The notes beneath the pieces are model-generated. The model had not been told where the DNA came from. It did no database searches and saw only the letters and a list, made by a program, of their open reading frames with translations. A stretch of DNA of 6,385 nucleotides from Hyphomicrobiales bacterium. GTDB lineage: Bacteria > Pseudomonadota > Alphaproteobacteria > Rhizobiales > HXMU1428-3. The stretch spans positions 1 through 6,385 of the forward strand of contig JAJFHW010000305.1 in the NCBI GenBank assembly GCA_021775385.1, given 5' to 3'. This document shows positions 5,322 through 6,385 of this stretch, one piece after another. Position numbers and translations under genes: made by a program. Position 1 is the first letter of the stretch. The number at the start of each line of letters is the position of its first letter.

Positions 5322-6385
5322 TTATAGCCAACGTTTCCTAAATAAATTCAGTTCTTGTTCATAGTACTTAACATTCTCTTTCATCTTCCCTGCTCTTTCC
5401 ACATCGTCTGGAGAGATATTTTTAAGCATAGCTGACCAAGTTATGAGCCCCTTGGTGAGATGTTGCATAATATCGCCTGGTACATCACGGCGAGTCGTTC
5501 GCAATCTCTGTGGATAGACACCAGTTATTATATACGGTCTACGGATGCTATCTCCGTAAACTTTACACTGAGAAGACCATAATGCAGTGGGCAATGGTTT
5601 GCCAAAGTGTTTGTCCATGACACCGACTATGACGTCATGAGCCTCGCTGGTAGAGATAGGGAATAAGGTTCCGATATAAGCGCGGGAATTACCAAACATA
5701 AATGTTTCGGCCAGTCGATGCCATGAAGCACACGCATTGTTGATGATAATAGGTGTACCTTCATTGGCAAGTGAATGTGGCATCGCAATGAAATTATCGT
5801 CAAACATTTTCAGTGCTGCTGAGCTGAGTACACGTGGAATATTCTTTTTAGAAATAGGTTCTAGCTCAGATTTTTCTTGTATTAGTTCGAAGAAATCCTT
5901 AATTGCGGTTCCAATGTATAAAGATTTCTTCTTTTCATCGTCTGTCCAGTCGACTCCATCGAGAGAATGGATGCGCATAAACCGAGTTACGCTAACTTTG
6001 TCTTCCTGATCCGTATGGCCCACTCCTATGGCAATGTCTACGATTAGACTACGGTCGTATCCCTCTGTATCCTTAAATTCATAAGTCCAACGATATCCGG
6101 GTGCATCACCACAATGTGTGGCAATCACGAGCATATCATACGGGAAGAGTGCCACCATTTGTGTTATATCGGTTACATTCGCTCTCTGTCCCCTATAACC
6201 CCGAACAAATATATTTTTTTTCGGCAGAAGCTTTGAGGCAGCCGCTATCTCTGGCGCATCTGTAGTTTCCGGGTCAACGAGCACTGCAACATTGATACCT
6301 CGAGCTCGGGGCTGTTCGGCAGCAAAGCCGTTGATGATGGAAAGACCGAGGTCGGGATATTTAAAGAGGTGTGTCGACGGTGTGT
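5322..6385 (-). CDS. C-terminal part of a CHAT/caspase-like cysteine protease
   Basis: The frame is open from the right edge to the TAA at 5324-5322, giving 353 visible residues; the N-terminus lies outside the window. The GTG at 6284 is an internal Val codon, since coherent protein sequence continues upstream of it. Visible residues 33-95 look like an alpha/beta fold: a strand (VAVLVDPE), a helix, then a strand ending in LVIATHCGD, with candidate catalytic His at visible residue 90. A second strand, PIIINNACASWH, carries candidate Cys at 218, followed by a family-like stretch, SRAYIGTLFPISTSEAH, and a helix. This His-strand/Cys-strand order is that of clan CD proteases, CHAT being the best fit. 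CHAT proteases are known in bacterial immune effectors such as the type III-E CRISPR-associated TPR-CHAT and gasdermin-activating systems. The segment of about 127 residues between His and Cys is longer than usual. The last 70 or so residues are charged and mostly helical. Substrate and N-terminal sensor are unknown. Confidence 0.8.
   Translation of the reverse strand, partial: TPSTHLFKYPDLGLSIINGFAAEQPRARGINVAVLVDPETTDAPEIAAASKLLPKKNIFVRGYRGQRANVTDITQMVALFPYDMLVIATHCGDAPGYRWTYEFKDTEGYDRSLIVDIAIGVGHTDQEDKVSVTRFMRIHSLDGVDWTDDEKKKSLYIGTAIKDFFELIQEKSELEPISKKNIPRVLSSAALKMFDDNFIAMPHSLANEGTPIIINNACASWHRLAETFMFGNSRAYIGTLFPISTSEAHDVIVGVMDKHFGKPLPTALWSSQCKVYGDSIRRPYIITGVYPQRLRTTRRDVPGDIMQHLTKGLITWSAMLKNISPDDVERAGKMKENVKYYEQELNLFRKRWL

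Noticed and set aside
6282..6284. GTG as the start codon of the CHAT-like gene
   Set aside because: The frame stays open for 33 more codons to the window edge, and the upstream residues complete a beta strand (INVAVLVDPE) broken by this Val, so it is internal.

Overview
The window looks like chromosomal DNA from a moderately AT-rich proteobacterium, most likely an alphaproteobacterium. This rests on the style of the OmpR-type regulator, the SRAP protein and the low-GC intergenic spacers; nothing here fixes the genus. There are six protein genes, two of them cut by the window edges, and no tRNA, rRNA, CRISPR array or transposase.

Layout. Bases 1-563 (minus) hold the N-terminal 187 residues of a membrane protein with two transmembrane helices and a long coiled-coil stretch. 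Its architecture resembles TipF-type EAL proteins, but the diagnostic domain would lie outside the window. A 477-base spacer with two consecutive hairpins separates it from a divergent two-component operon: a HAMP-less sensor histidine kinase (1041-2636) and, 10 bases later, an OmpR/PhoB-family response regulator (2647-3336). A 309-base spacer follows, rich in inverted repeats and GC-richer than its flanks. It ends in a short palindromic repeat next to the 3' end of an unrecognised acidic protein gene (3646-4209, minus). That gene is divergent from an SRAP/YedK-type abasic-site protein gene (4454-5146, plus). The SRAP stop codon is the first three bases of a second, near-identical copy of the palindromic repeat, and a diverged third copy follows at once. 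The right end (5322-6385, minus) is the C-terminal part of a large protein that looks like a CHAT/caspase-like cysteine protease. It has a candidate His-Cys dyad and an unusually long segment between the two residues. Its frame stays open to the window edge.

How the genes fit together. The kinase and regulator clearly form one signalling unit whose input domain is a periplasmic region with four cysteines. The SRAP protein belongs to DNA damage tolerance. The CHAT-like protein is the most likely accessory or conflict-related element. The sequence gives no evidence that these modules act as one pathway. The less ordinary content is the CHAT-like gene, the family of short palindromes at gene ends, and the two structured spacers.
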